This document shows, in pieces, positions 1 to 12,497 of a stretch of 40,553 nt of DNA; position 1 is the stretch's first letter, and every line of letters begins with the position of its first letter. A program made the translations under genes and the position numbers. The notes beneath the pieces are model-generated. The model saw nothing but the letters and a program-made list of their open reading frames with translations. It was not told where the DNA came from and made no database searches. Origin of the DNA: Arachnopeziza araneosa (taxonomy: Eukaryota > Ascomycota > Leotiomycetes > Helotiales > Arachnopezizaceae); NCBI GenBank assembly GCA_003988855.1, contig QYAI01000255.1:1-40553 (forward strand), given 5' to 3'.

Positions 1-1001
1 TTTAGCGTGTTAGGGCTCTGTTTTAACTCGTTTCAGGGCCTCAGGCCCTGTTTCATCAGTTAAATCAGTACTAGTTGCCACTATAGTATAGCGTACTGGG
101 AGCCTATATATAGGGTGCACTTCCCACTGTAGGATTGATTCTTTACCACTGAAAAACTCCATTTTTACACCTATTCTGAACACACTCTAAAAGCCAACAC
201 AGCTTCTGAAGTTGTCGTCTCTTCGGCAATCTCAGTATGCCATGCCCAGCTATGAACCACACTAATGCCCAGACCGCAGTGAAATCCACTAGTCAACAGT
301 GGCTCCAGTAATTGCATGCTTACTGTCTCGCTTCTTGGAATGCCGATGTGAAGAGAGGTGATTTGGGCGGCTTGCGCGTGGGTGTGCCCTGGCAAAAGTT
401 GCAGGGTATGAAGCTTGAGTCAGTAGTTCACAAAACATGCCACCGCGTCCTTGTTTGCGTCCATGTCACCTATCAACCAGCCCCATTCAGCTTCGCGTCC
501 ATCACAAGCCTGCGCAAAAGCTCATTTTCTTCTTATGACCGCACGAATTTTTTTAAGTTCAACACTCTTGTGCTTGCGTGTGAAGTGTCTTGCCCGCCTG
601 GATCTTGTTCTCTGTTAGTCTGTTTCTTCGGAATTCTCTGCTAGGGCTGATAACGGTGAGGCAGGCGCAGTAATATATTGATATTAAAAGGACTTCTATA
701 AGGTAATGAACGACCTGACTGTACTCAAGTTTGTGTATTTTTGGTGCATGTTTTTCTCTTTTAAGAAAGCAGATTATTATTCTCGAAGCATGAACAGGTT
801 TCTTGATTTTAGATGTGCAATATTAGCGGCCTCCTTTACAAGGAAAGTAGATAATAGAATAAATATCACGTATGAAATATTTGTTCTATCAAAACAACTA
901 GTATCTAAGTACACACTAACAGTCTCTTATTATTCAGATATCTAAGTACTAGAATTAAACTTATTTGCTACTGCTTATAGTAGAAAGCGAGCTAACTAAA
1001 C
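1..1001. other. Intergenic, no supported gene
   Basis: AT-rich sequence with only short open frames lacking recognisable motifs or splice structure. A small perfect palindrome (GGGCCTCAGGCCC) lies near base 36. The right end abuts the 3' end of the minus-strand decarboxylase. I see no gene here. Confidence 0.5.
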
Positions 1002-2474
1002 TTATTCTGATTGTTTATTGGCATTTAATAGAGCACATGCGATGGTATTGAGCACTTTGACCACCGAAATCATTCCCTCTTCCGTCAGCTCTGGATGAAT
1101 AGAGCAGATTCTTATAACCGTCTTCCCGAAAAGTTTTGTTGTCAAAGTTGTAGCGACATTATCCTTTACCATTTTCTGAGAAATCAGAGTATTCAACTGA
1201 TCGAGTTCCTCCTCATTCTTGCCTTTCGGTTCAAAGCGGAAATTGATAATCGCCATCTGTGCATTAGAGATGATGGCCCAGTTCGGTAGTGCTTTGAGCT
1301 CCTTCTCTGCTGTTGCAGCAAGTAAAAGTCCCTGGTCTATCATCTTCCCTAATGCATCAAGCCCTAGTACTTGTAAAGTAAACCACAGTTTCATAGCTCT
1401 TGCAGGCCTTGTCAGCTCTGGGCCATAGTTCCAGAAATTAGGTAACTCGTCTCCAGCATCAGTAGCATCACGGATATACTCTGCCCCAGTGGCAAAACTC
1501 TGCGTCAACCATTTCTTCTCTCGAACTAATGCCATCCCGCAACCATAAGTCTGGAACAGCCACTTATGCGCGTCCCAAGATATGCTGTCAGCTCCCCCCA
1601 GCCCATCCGCAATGCTTTTATAGCTCTTTGACAACACAACAGAAGCTCCGTAAGCGCCATCAACATGCACCCACAGCCTCGGACTCTGCTCCTTCGCTAA
1701 TTTTACTAGCTCCTTCAACGGATCTACACTCCCAGTATTCGTCGTTCCACAACTAGCAACGATCAAAAATGGCAGCAACCCACTTTTTCTATCTACCTTG
1801 ATTGCCTCTCTGACAGCATCCACATCCATCTTGAATCCGTCAGCACTCTTTATGACTCTAATCTGCGTTTCCTCAAATCCTAAAATTCTCAGTGCCTTGG
1901 CATTGCTCGCGTGTGTTTGGTCCGACAAATATATTACGCCTTTGCTCCTTGCTTCCCACGTCCTCCCCAGCATCTGATCTCGTGCCAGGGTCAAGCATAC
2001 AAGATTCGCCATAGAGCCACCGGAGGCGAAAATCCCGCCCGCAGTCGAAGCTGGCAGGCCAGCACTTGCAGCGAGGAACGAAATCAGAGAGGCTTCGATG
2101 GCGCTAGGGCCAGAGCTCTGAAGCCAGGATCCAGCGTGTGAGTTGTTGGCCGATGTAAGGATGTCGCCAAGGAAGGAAATGGGAGATGCGGGACAAGGGA
2201 TGAAGGCAAAGGCATGTGGGTGGTTCATGGGCATACGATAAGAGAAGATTTCCTCAGCTTCAGTGATGACTTCGCTGAGTGGTCTGGGAGCAGAATGCGG
2301 TATTGCTTGAGTGCGGATTGCCGATGTTTCTTGAGGCGTAAGAAGCTTGAGAATGGGTGTTGAATGAGGGTTCTGAGATTGATAAAGGAGTGATGCTGCT
2401 ACCCTCTGGGCTGCGGATGGAATGGCATAAAGTGACTCATTTAAAAAAGATCTATTATCTGATTGAGTAGCCAT
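1002..2474 (-). CDS. PLP-dependent group II amino-acid decarboxylase (aromatic/tyrosine decarboxylase-like)
   Basis: Single-exon gene, 490 aa from the first ATG (2472-2474). The protein has the fold-type I group II decarboxylase layout: an N-terminal segment with MNHPHAFAFIPCPASP and a GGSMANL stretch, then the cofactor-stacking His in SDQTHASNAKA (about residue 188), the pyridine-N-binding Asp in WVHVDGAYGAS (about 272) and the Schiff-base Lys in SWDAHKWLFQTYGCG (about 304). These are seen directly. Such enzymes decarboxylate L-amino acids such as tyrosine, DOPA, tryptophan or diaminobutyrate; the substrate cannot be read from sequence. The open frame continues upstream of the ATG to a stop at 2634-2636 without another ATG, so a slightly longer protein would need an upstream exon. 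The length fits the family. It has no pathway partner next to it. Confidence 0.88.
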   Translation of the reverse strand: MATQSDNRSFLNESLYAIPSAAQRVAASLLYQSQNPHSTPILKLLTPQETSAIRTQAIPHSAPRPLSEVITEAEEIFSYRMPMNHPHAFAFIPCPASPISFLGDILTSANNSHAGSWLQSSGPSAIEASLISFLAASAGLPASTAGGIFASGGSMANLVCLTLARDQMLGRTWEARSKGVIYLSDQTHASNAKALRILGFEETQIRVIKSADGFKMDVDAVREAIKVDRKSGLLPFLIVASCGTTNTGSVDPLKELVKLAKEQSPRLWVHVDGAYGASVVLSKSYKSIADGLGGADSISWDAHKWLFQTYGCGMALVREKKWLTQSFATGAEYIRDATDAGDELPNFWNYGPELTRPARAMKLWFTLQVLGLDALGKMIDQGLLLAATAEKELKALPNWAIISNAQMAIINFRFEPKGKNEEELDQLNTLISQKMVKDNVATTLTTKLFGKTVIRICSIHPELTEEGMISVVKVLNTIACALLNANKQSE

Positions 2475-3512
2475 AGCTGGTGAATTGTCTAGTAGGACAG
2501 AGCTTGGGTTTCCCCAAGAAGGATCTGGATATCTTCTAACTGCACTTGTTGGAATCCTAATTGCCACGGACTGGCCAGGATGTACAGCACAAGTCTTAGC
2601 GAGATCGATTATTTCCGTGCGAAAATCCGCCGCCTATTAATCTATATGATGGAGGATAAAATACTGTTCGGGTGCTGGGCGTGACTCATAGTCACAGAGA
2701 CGTTCCGTTGATGTTGACCTGCTCAGTCTTAAGTGGGGTGCCGCTGTCAGACAAAAAACCAAGCTCCCTGCAGGATTGTGATCGAGCTAGCCAACCAAAA
2801 ATCATCGCAACAGAATATTACCAGGAGAGTGGAATTATTCAATGCAGCGGTTATCCCCGTCAAGAGCAAGTCAGCATCGCACAAATTCCAAATCGCGTAT
2901 CGATGCAGGGCCTTGCACAACGCGGCTGTGTTCAATGGCCGTGGTGGCTATACTGTTGCAAGATTTTGAGTCGATAGCTTCGTTGATCGTGTTTCTCACA
3001 TTGCTATGCCGGTCCTATCCAAGATCATATGAAGGATGTCATCAAATATCGACAGCAAGAACAGCCTCTCTTGAGTAACAATATTCAAATAAAAAGAAAC
3101 CTTGACTTCCACGTGATTCTCATGTGTCGTAATTCTGGTTATGGGTGATAAGTTCAGAACGAAACTCCAAAGAAAAGTAGAATAGTTATGTTGATTAATA
3201 AGGATATATCAATAAACGGCATCTCCTAATGCAGGAGGCCCAGGCGTTTTCAGCGCCTCTTCCGTTAGAATTCAGGCAGGTCACAATCTCCACCCAATAG
3301 CCACCAACGTGGCTGAGCCTCAAACATAACCCTCTCGGAAGAAACGTGCGTGGGGAACGAGCTCTGACTTGAGGGCCGTGGGATGCTCTGTGCAACTTAA
3401 ATGTTCACTGCACAATCGCCGGAGAACTTCTATCCTCATTGACAAACAATGTGGCCCTTTAATAATCAAGACTAATCGCTACTTCTGTGAACGGAGAACC
3501 TTCGTCCTTCAT
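2475..3512. other. Intergenic, promoter side of the decarboxylase
   Basis: About 1 kb upstream of the decarboxylase ATG and before the decayed surface-protein gene. Short frames on both strands show no motif or splice pattern. A CACGTG motif is at 3110-3115. No gene is supported. Confidence 0.4.
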
Positions 3513-3514
3513 AG

Positions 3515-4997
3515 TTTTATTTTTCGCTGAGCTGTCAGTCGAATGTACCTGGCGACAGCGACAGCTCTTTGCAGAACAACTTTACGCTAGCACCTGGAGT
3601 TTGTTTGTCTGGCTCTTTTTCACAACCTACCATGATACTTTCAGAAATCCCGCAGTGCGCTGATGGCAATGGTACATTTCCTCCTCGGCTCATTACATAT
3701 AAACATGCAAATTGTACGGGATTTATGAACTGGCCAATAAGCCGGGTCTTATCACCAGGAATGTGTATCCTAGACCGTTCTCTCTACACTTCTCAGTAGT
3801 CGGTGATCTTCCATTGCCATCGAGGAGCATCTAACTAGCCTCTGGAGCCTTCTGAATACACATACGGCGGGCAGCTTCAAGAACCAGTGAAGTCCCATGT
3901 TCCTCTTGCTTTGTGCGAGCACAGAAAACCTAGTCTCGCGGATGGAATGGCTCAGATGCAATACTACGGTTGTCAATTTACAGACTCTCCGCAGAATCTC
4001 AAGATACCTCCCGATACTTGCCAGAGTACATTTGGGAGTAATGGGATCAAGCTTGATAGACCGGCGTTTGGCAGGGATGATTCTCGATCTCAATTGGCCT
4101 TATATATGGACGACAATTGCCAAGTACTAGGTGATATTTCACAGATCTCAGACACGAATCTAACGGTGAGGATCTTGAATTCATTGATAACACCTTCTGA
4201 TATAGTCGTGCAAGCGGCTTTCATTCTTTTTTGATCTTGAAGCACACTACGATTGAAGCACGCTAACTTGACGAGGACTTAGTGGAGTCATTGTCTTGTT
4301 CTGAATGACATATTACCACACGTTGGATCCTTTGCTTTCTATTGTGATGGCCTTACGATATAGCAGCAAGTAGCTCCCAGAAAAGAGTAGAGGCAACAAA
4401 AGCAAAGGATTTAGTAGTTTTTAGCTCGATACCGGAGCCTACGGAAAAACCTGTACCTCGCAAACCACGGGTACCTTTTTGGGGGGGCTTAGTTTTAGTC
4501 AGCTATTCGTATTTCCAAAGAGACAATCAATTCTCTAATCCAACATTCGAAACTATAAAAAGGGACACATGTTTCTCGATGAAAATCTCACCTCTCAAAT
4601 TTTATCAAGTGCCCAGATATTGGAATAGCACCCGGGCACATGTTGCAATTTTCATGCGGAGAAACTGTCTAGGCGCTCCTACATTCTATGACGGCAATAG
4701 TGTACTTGATCAGCAGTTCTGTATGTCTTCTGCAAACGGATATAGCGGTTTAGTACTGTGGTGCGAGGGCCTTCCTGATAATTGGCCGCACTACCAATAC
4801 CTTCCCCCCTGGATCGTACAGGAATGGTTACTTCCTCTTGTCGGCCTGTGGTTTGCAATCTTCGTTTGGTTGGCTGTAATCATTAACAGAATCTGCCAGG
4901 TGAGAATGTAAAAGTATATACTTGTTTTCATTGAATGCTGACCTCTCGACAGAACTACTTTGGACGCCGCCAACTCCCTGCTAGGGTGGAATTTTGA
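3515..4997 (+). pseudogene. Decayed modular Cys-rich single-pass membrane protein (three diverged repeats)
   Basis: Three ~100-aa modules align by eye: a PPxxC/APGVC segment, an aromatic strand before a Cys (ITYKHANCTG, LALYMDDNCQVLG, VAIFMRRNCLGAP), a later Cys (GMCI, HCLV, QFCM) and a closing FHCHRG / FYCDGL / LWCEGL. Module 1 spans about 3527-3835, module 2 about 3950-4360, module 3 about 4483-4780. In module 2 an intron at 4166-4282 (GTGAGG to CTTAG) restores the alignment. After module 3 comes a membrane helix (about 4822-4893), an intron 4900-4952 with CTGAC branch, and a 15-codon basic tail ending at TGA 4995-4997. In-frame TAG codons at 3797, 3836, 4361 and 4420 interrupt the series, and I found no start or signal peptide, so I call a pseudogene. 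Unrecognised introns could rescue part of it. I do not recognise the family by name. Confidence 0.5.
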
Positions 4998-5328
4998 GGG
5001 GTTGGAGGATTTATTTCGCTCTCAAAAACTGTCTGAAAATTACAGCTAGATAATGATGTATAAAATATCTCCCACAATAGAATCTTACGTCTGCGCTTTC
5101 TCGGCATGTCCAGTTTTCTCAATACTTTTCTATATATCTCTTTCACTGGTCCTAAAGCCTTCCTAAATTATATTGCTACTTGAACATCTAACCCCTAAAA
5201 GCCATATTCTTCTTGAAAAAACAGACCAGTGACCAATTTGTGTTATCTTTCATAAAACACTAGCAGTATGCCTGACTTATAAAATCAAAACAACAATCGT
5301 TTCTCTTCTATGGTTCTACTTAGTCCAC
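4998..5328. other. Intergenic between convergent genes
   Basis: AT-rich 3' flank shared by the decayed membrane-protein gene and the NLR gene, which converge here. Nothing else is seen. Confidence 0.5.
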
Positions 5329-8300
5329 TTAATCAGAAATAGTATCAGCCGACGGAGACGGTTCCGCCGTTTGTGTTTCTGTGAGACTCAGAAGGTTTTC
5401 GGCTTGAGAATCAACCTCAACAAGAGTTGCTTGAGAGTCTTGCTGAGCTTGTTTCTTTTGTCTACTATGAATAGTCTGTTGATGACGATCTCTAGCTGAC
5501 TTTCTTGGAAAGGATTTTGAGCAGATACCGCAGGCAAATGGCCTTATGTTAGAGTGCAGTGCTTGTTTATGTTCCCTTAGCTTGTGCGATCTCGTGAACT
5601 CGGCCGAGCACTCGTCACAAACATGCTTGGGTGGAGGTTTCTTGATTTTGGGAAACAAAACAGCTGGGTCAGGATGCTGCAGGTTGTTGTGTTTCTTCAG
5701 CTCTTTTTCCGTGCTGAAGCCGATATGAAGTCTTGGGCACGACGGGGCGATGCAGAAAAATGGCTTCTCATGCCTAGTGATATGATTATCGCGTCGAGAT
5801 GACTCAGGAAACCCCTCATGGAAGTAGTAACAGGCATGTCGTGGACATTTGTACCAATAATACCCATAATATCGTTCTAGATTATTCTTCTCTTCTGAGG
5901 TGACATTTGAGGAATTCCACAAGGTCTCCAGAATCTCTCGGTTTTTGATGATCGCACCTCCAAGATCTCCAAGGGCAATGATCGCCTCTTCCTTGTTTCT
6001 GGATTTTCTGGTTGAGCTGACGAGAAGAAGCAAGTTCTCAAAGAAATTGCTAGCTTTGATAGACTGAAATTGGGCCTCAAGTTCTTTTGAAACGTCTTTC
6101 ATCTCTGCTTCGGGCCACCCATAGGCTTTTTGAAAATAGTTGATAGCTGATCCTAAGTCACCATCGCTCTCGATGCTTGCTGTTTGAAGATATGGGATTG
6201 AAGCCATCAGATGATCTATCCAGTGTATGATAGCGTAGTCTTGGAATGCATAGTATCCGTTCATGATGAATTCCTTAACCTTTAATTCCGAGAGTTCAGG
6301 ATTGAAACAATCAAAGAGCAGGTACTGCAAGCATAGAGTAGCGAGTTTATGTTCTTCCTTATGAATTTGGATATAATCATTATTGACAAGATAACTGATT
6401 ATTTATATCAGTTTATGGAATCAAAAATGTTTACGCTCTCAGGGGGGCTATATCCTCTGGTGGTGCGCTGTGATCAAACATGAAAGATAATGTTGACTTA
6501 CTGCTTAGCCGTTTCATGAACCAACTGCACTCGGTCGCCAGGCAGGACTGTGATAAGAGACCCACATATATCCTTTACATGCGCACAATTTTGACGGTAT
6601 TCAAAATCGACATCGTGATCTTCAACCTTTATTGATACAGCTCCTTGTATCTCATGCCATTTTAAAGCTCTTTTTGAGCAGGCGATCCAACCAAGGAGCC
6701 GTTTTGCTACTTCTCGCTCTGCTTCGTTCGGATTTGAGTAGACACGGGCAACAATTCTATCGTATCTGCTTGGATGTTAAGAGAAATGTTCATTGAAGCT
6801 GTTAGTTCGAAATCTACTCACGCTTGTTCAAATCCTTTCGGAAATTTTCCTGGAAGAAGCTCTTCGGAAAGCTTTTCTATAGTTGGTTGGTTATACAAGT
6901 TTGACAAGACCAGAACAGCAAACAAGAACATTCCTGATATTATTAGTCAAGCTGAACATAGAGGATTACTGCTTAGCTATACCTTCTGAGCCATCGCAAG
7001 TAGCAGATTTTATGTAAGCTGAAGCGCTGTCTAGAAGGTAGAACTTGCCCTGTATCTGTTTCGACCAGATCGACGTGTAGCTCTCAATATCATCCCTATT
7101 ATGGGATTCTGTTAATCTTAATATTGAATCTGACTTGACAGATTTCAAGGCCTTTCGAATATCATTCTCATCACGGCTTACAATCAATGCGCGGAGTTTT
7201 CCTGGGACATCGCATCTCTCGATAATGGAGGTAAAGAAGGCTAGAATTGTCTTTCTCTCTGATATCTCGCATTCATCTAGTCCATCAATGACAATGTAGA
7301 CCTTTGACATTGTTTGCAACGATGTCTCTAGAACTTCGGTGCATAATAGAGATGATTTTAGAGACACTTGTCCGCTACCCATATATTTTTCATTCAAGTA
7401 GGCAAGAAGCGCGTCATTCGGAGCCTTTTGATTGATCAATTGGGCAAGTAATGATCTAGCCAAGGCGACGAATGACATTTTTTCGGGGTCTTGGTAATTG
7501 CAGTAGAAATATATGGTGTCCACCAAGTCTATCTTTAGGCACTGCTGAATTATAAGGGACGCTAAGACCGTTTTACCTAAGATATGTTAGTTAACATGAC
7601 GGTAAATACCATACAATTTATGTTACCTGCTCCAGGTATTCCATTCATCCATAAAATGGGCATTAAAGAGCTGTCCGGATCCATCCATGTTCTCACTTTA
7701 TTATCACGAAGAATCCATTGTCCAGTTTGAGGATATTGATCATGAACCATCAGCGCCGCGTCATGGTCAAGAATTGAGTCCACCGAGGACAGCCAGCTAA
7801 GAATATTTCGACGTCTCTCTTGGTTTTGATTCTCCAGGATTTTGGCAAGTTCGATTCGCGCTTCACTCCGATTTTTTCGGGCTTCTTGAAATTGAAGAAT
7901 GCCAGCTCTTCTTTCAACCAAATCTTTGTGACGGCTTAGATTGTTCAAGATTCCCTGATATCGAGTGTCAAAATCTCCCCAAGCTGATCGAAAAAGTTGT
8001 TTCCACGCTATTAGCGTAAGCTTTGAAACCCCAAATGGAAGCGTATCATACTTGGCCTTTTGAAGAATCTTAGCGAGGCTTGGTGAAACTCCAAAATATC
8101 TTCATAGACGGCGGCGAGTCCCTCAACCATAAAAGTCTTATCTCCAAAGTTCAATTGGTGTTGCGACAGTAAAGGAATATTCTCGGCGAGTTGTGAATAC
8201 GCGTCCAGAAGAGTATCAAAAGAGTGTGCCCATGTGCTGGCGATCTTGAATATTTAATTAGTAAATGACACATTATCTTACCAAATCAACTCACTTGTAG

Positions 8301-8576
8301 ACAGAACTTCATTGGCCCCCATACAAAGCATAATATCTCAGAGGCATTGAGAAAAACCTCAATAACCTTTCCGTAATTATGCATCGCTTCGATGAAGCGC
8401 TGGATTCTTGTAAGATTCATCATCTCTTTCTTTAGCTTCTGTTGTGTCTGTATCTTCTTTACTGTACCCAACACATCTTCCAATGAAGAGAACCTGAATT
8501 CGGCTTCTTCATCTTTTGTTAGGCGTCTCTTGAACTCGGCCACCACCTGCTTGAAACTGCTGTCAAAAGCCGACAT
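5329..8576 (-). CDS. NACHT (NLR/STAND) protein with N-terminal fungal NACHT-associated domain and C-terminal C2H2 zinc fingers
   Basis: Seven exons: 8295-8576, 8052-8244, 7627-8007, 6983-7576, 6822-6933, 6502-6765, 5329-6394. All joins keep phase and give an intact 963-aa protein. Residues 1-230 match the domain that precedes NACHT in many fungal NLRs (WGPMKFCLQ, STWAHSFDTLLDAY, YEDILEFH; resembles the DUF7708 region). Walker A is GIPGAGKT at about 281-288, reconstructed across the 7577-7626 intron. Walker B is VYIVIDGLDE at about 378-387. A winged-helix-like region follows (GMFLFAVLVL, KRLLGWIAC, LVHETAK). Four C2H2 fingers lie at about 792-817, 823-849, 868-889 and 897-918, with an acidic tail. 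The family acts in allorecognition or programmed cell death after NTP-driven oligomerisation; here fingers replace the usual ankyrin or WD repeats. The start ATG is supported by the conserved N-terminus. It is divergent from the SNF2-RING gene. Confidence 0.85.
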
Positions 8577-9158
8577 GGTACCGTCCGTGTCTCCCTCAAA
8601 GTGTGGAATAATACGCTGGGTCTAGAGGATAATCAAGCAATAACCACCTCATAGATTCCTCACTGAATATGCGCTGGGATGGTGCAGCAATCTGTGCGTA
8701 TAGAGGTGAAAAGGTCAAAGTCTGTCAAGCCTTGCCGGTGTGAGGCTATGCGGTGGCTGTGAAGTTTGACAGGGATTGCGGGCTGCGGGCTGACGGAGCC
8801 TGGCTGATTTGTCTGAACCACAAATTTGAAAGTTGTACCAACATCGAACCCAGAAAGAAGAGCCAGAAGAATTGAAGCATTGATAATGAATTCGAGAATT
8901 AATTATAGGAAGCCAAGACAAGAATCTTCGGTTAGACCTGTTCTACGAGTATATTTTTAAATTATTGCGCAAATTTTTCCAGAGAGGCGGACACCTAGGC
9001 AGAGAGCAAGGCACACGAAATAGGAGACTCACTGTGCGACGTCGCTCAACTGGGACAACATTTTAAGGCTGTGAGAAAGTATAGTACGATTCAGTCACAG
9101 TCTATGGATTGCACTCAATTGAGCTACGAAGGACTCCCAGCCGCTTCTCTTCAACGAG
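8577..9158. promoter_or_regulatory. Divergent intergenic region between NLR and SNF2-RING genes
   Basis: 582 bp separate the two start codons, so both promoters must lie here. Open frames in it are short and featureless. No specific factor site could be assigned. Confidence 0.5.
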
Positions 9159-12100
9159 ATGTCTACCAAACGACCAATTGACTCTGTCGACTCGCCAGAG
9201 GCCCCAATGCCTAAAAAAGACTTCCCAATTATCATTGAACCCAAAATTGACTTACAAGGACCGTGGGTATCTTGCTCCAGAGATGTCGATGGAGCTAACA
9301 ATGCCCTGTTGCTAGTGATAACTTCGAGCGAAGTGCAAAGAACAGAGTTGGGCGTGAACAGACACCTCGCACGAGGTCTCCTAGCACTGCAAACCAAGGC
9401 TTTCCTGATGCAGACGATCAGTCTGATAAGCTGCCTCCAATCTCGCCAATGCGTATCGACACAAAAGACCTGTGCTTTGGAATGGTAATGAATAGCTATT
9501 GATTAGTAATTCATTCAAAGTTGACATGCTGGTTAGATCCATAATGCAAATGCAGCAATTATTGAGGGAAGAAGCGATGATATTGATGTTGATGGTGGTC
9601 AAATTACTGATTTCAATTCCTCACACTTGGAATTAATCTTCAACGACCATGCAGTCTTCGTTGGTACGTCTTCCAACCGAGAATTTGCAGTCATGAATAA
9701 GCAGACGGCCAAGCTACTACAAAATCTTTCAGCCCTAGACTCTTGTCGATTGAAAGCGTACCTGGCTTTAGAAATGGAGCTGGACTATTCACGGAAGACT
9801 CGGAAGACTGGAAAGGACCAGCAAATACTCATTGATATTGTGATATACGGGTCAAACATAATTCGACAAAAGGTTGGCCAAATAGCGTCTGCGTCAAGAA
9901 TCTGGCTGCAGGAGCCAGATCATCGAGAAGCAGAATCGAATTACGATAATCCTCATGAGTTAAACTTGGATGCTTTACTAGCCAACCTTGGTATTGAGCA
10001 GACCCCTGCTTCTAGCATTCCAGAGCCCCTGAGCAATGCTGAAGATGAAGATACATCTTCTGATGAGGATCAATCCGATGAAAAAGTAACTAAGAAGACG
10101 CAGCTTCAATTGAAGGTAGCAAAAGTTTTACACTCGTTAACTCGACCTAAGTCGTTGAGAAAACTTGAAGCAGATGCGAGCGTCAAGGCAAGACTGCTAG
10201 AGTGAGTCAATCCTCTTAATATGTCAAGAATGCGAGCTAACTTACACTTAGCCACCAGAAGAGCGCTCTAGATTTCATGGAACAAAGGGAGTTTGGTCCC
10301 ATTCCCTCGGAATATTCTCTATGGACTAAACATGAGAGGAACAATCAAGTCTAGTATACTAGAATCGTTGTCCTGTTTCATGGTATATGAAGTCTAACAG
10401 GTTCGTGTAGCTATCAGCATGCCATAACCGAAAAGCGGATGGATAGTTCGCCAGTCGAAACACTAGGCGGAATCTTAGCAGACGATATGGGGCTTGGGAA
10501 GACATTGACGGTGCTTTCGACAATCATACGGACCCGAGCGGCCGCTAAAAAATTCTCTGAGACGAATAAATCAAGTACCAAAGTAGCTTCTGAATCTAGC
10601 GATACGCCTCGTCGACACTTTTCAAGAGCCACTCTTGTGATTGCCCCATCCTCATGTAAGTAACCAAGCTTCTAGAATATAATCTTTAGCGCCCTTTAAG
10701 TTCGTGTTTCTGATAAATGAAATAGTATTGATCGATGGATGGAAGAAGGAAATTGAAGAGTCAGTGATATTCCGGGTTTTACTTGAGCATATCTAAAATC
10801 ACGCTGTATTATAGGCATTGTGCTGGCTCTCTCAGCGTTCATGTTTATCATGGAAGGAGTCGAGAGGCCGACTCCGAAGCTTTAACTGGCTGGGATATTG
10901 TGATAAGTACTTACCACACGATACTTGCAGAATCGCTTGACGTGGATAACCCTATTATGCGAATCACTTGGTTCCGGATTGTTCTAGACGAAGGTACTCT
11001 ACCTTAGCGTCAAAATTTACGGATCCTAACGAAGTTTCTAGCACATATTATTCGCAACATGAAGACGAAACTCTTTCAAGAGATGGCGAAGCTCTCATCT
11101 AATTTTCGATGGTGTTTAACTGGCACACCGGTTCAGAACGGCCTGGAAGATCTCGCAGCTCTGATTGCCTTTCTCAGACTAACGCCTCTCGATACCCTTC
11201 CAGAGTTCAAGAGGCATATCTTGATACCCTTAGCCAAAGATACAGAAGATGGTCTAATCAGCCTTCGCAATCTTCTTGATTCCGTATGTCTGCGGAGAAC
11301 GAAGAAACTTCTAAATCTCCCCGAGACAATCATAGAAGATCGTAGAATTGATTTCTTGCCGCAAGAGAAGATTTTCTATGATGAACTAATCAGAGCTGTC
11401 CAAGATCAAGAAAGCCAAACCAAGAACTCTTCAGCTTACCTCCGAATATTTTCGCTGCAGTTACAATTACGCAGAATTTGCAATCATGGGACATTCCAAA
11501 AATCCTTGTCAAAATCCGCTGCTGAAGGCGCCCAGTTCGACCCTGAGCAAGCGTTTGAGCTTCTCCGCAAGAAACGCAAAAGAAAGTGCACGCTATGCAA
11601 AGCGAGCGTTACGAGTTTGAGTGATTTGGTTGACGAATTAGGAGGGCAATTTACTAGCTGCGGCCATCTCCTTTGTTTCGGATGCATTCCAAAGTTTCAT
11701 CTATCCCTTCAAAACAGTTCCACGGAGTTGAAATGTTCAATATGTGAGAGGCAGTTACAAAAGGAGTGCATCATGGTTGGAGGAGAGACATATCACAGCC
11801 ATGATGCCAAAAAGCAGGTACATTTGAGTGGTACATGGGATGACAGTGCCAAGTCCTCGAAAATATCGGCTCTTATTCATGATATAATGAAGAATGATAG
11901 TGAGGGTAAAAGGTTTGTTCAAAGCACAAACTATCTTGGATCTCAGAGACTGATTGTTGCAGCATTGTCTTTTCATGTTGGGCCCGGTCGCTTGATCTCG
12001 TTGCGCACTTCCTTCAAGAGAAGAACATTAAATTTGTTCGAATAGATGGTACCTATTCTCATTCGCAGAGACAGAAGATTCTTGATGATTATTGCCGCAA

Positions 12101-12497
12101 CGAAGCTGTCCAATTATTATTGATGACTACAGGGACTGGAGCTGTTGGGTAAGAGCTTCCACTATTTTATAGATAATGATGATGCTAGGCTGACACAATT
12201 CTTCAGCTTGAATTTGACAGTAGCAAATCGAGTATATATACTTGAGCCACAGTGGAATCCTATGGTTGAAAGTCAAGCTATTGCAAGAGTAGTAAGGCTT
12301 GGGCAAAAACGGAGTGTACGAGTCTTTCGATATACTGTTGGTGGTACAATAGAAGAGGTAAGTCTAAAATTTCCAAGAGTTTTAAAAAATGTAGTAGGTA
12401 CTAATAATTCTTTAAGAATTTGCGCAATGTCCAAAATAGAAAGCTGGGACTCGCAAGGATTGGATGGAAGCAGGGAAAGGATGTCTTGATCACGTGA
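9159..12497 (+). CDS. SNF2-family ATPase with RING finger (Rad5/Rad16/HLTF-like)
   Basis: Eleven exons: 9159-9262, 9316-9484, 9537-10201, 10252-10353, 10411-10655, 10726-10759, 10815-10993, 11042-11912, 11963-12148, 12207-12357, 12417-12497. All are in phase and give 928 aa. Helicase motif I is ADDMGLGKT (about 370-378), motif II DEAH (498-501, made across the 10994-11041 intron), motif III LTGTPVQNG (about 525-533). A C3HC4 RING is inserted between the two helicase lobes at about 682-734 (CTLC, CGHLLCFGC, CSIC). The second lobe carries VRIDG, MTTGTGAVGLNL and EPQWNPMVESQAIARVVRLGQ-type motifs V and VI. The N-terminal ~300 residues resemble the region preceding the ATPase in fungal relatives. 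Such proteins are nuclear DNA translocases, often with ubiquitin E3 activity, used in damage tolerance or silencing. Without a full alignment I cannot separate Rad5-like from Rad16-like. Confidence 0.85.

Noticed and set aside
312..644. 110-codon plus-strand frame in the left flank
   Set aside because: It begins with a non-ATG codon, has biased composition and shows no domain, signal peptide or intron pattern.
9263..9315. Frameshift near the start of the SNF2-RING gene
   Set aside because: The apparent change of frame is explained by a 53-nt intron (GTGGGT, GCTAAC branch, GCTAG) that keeps phase with the next exon.
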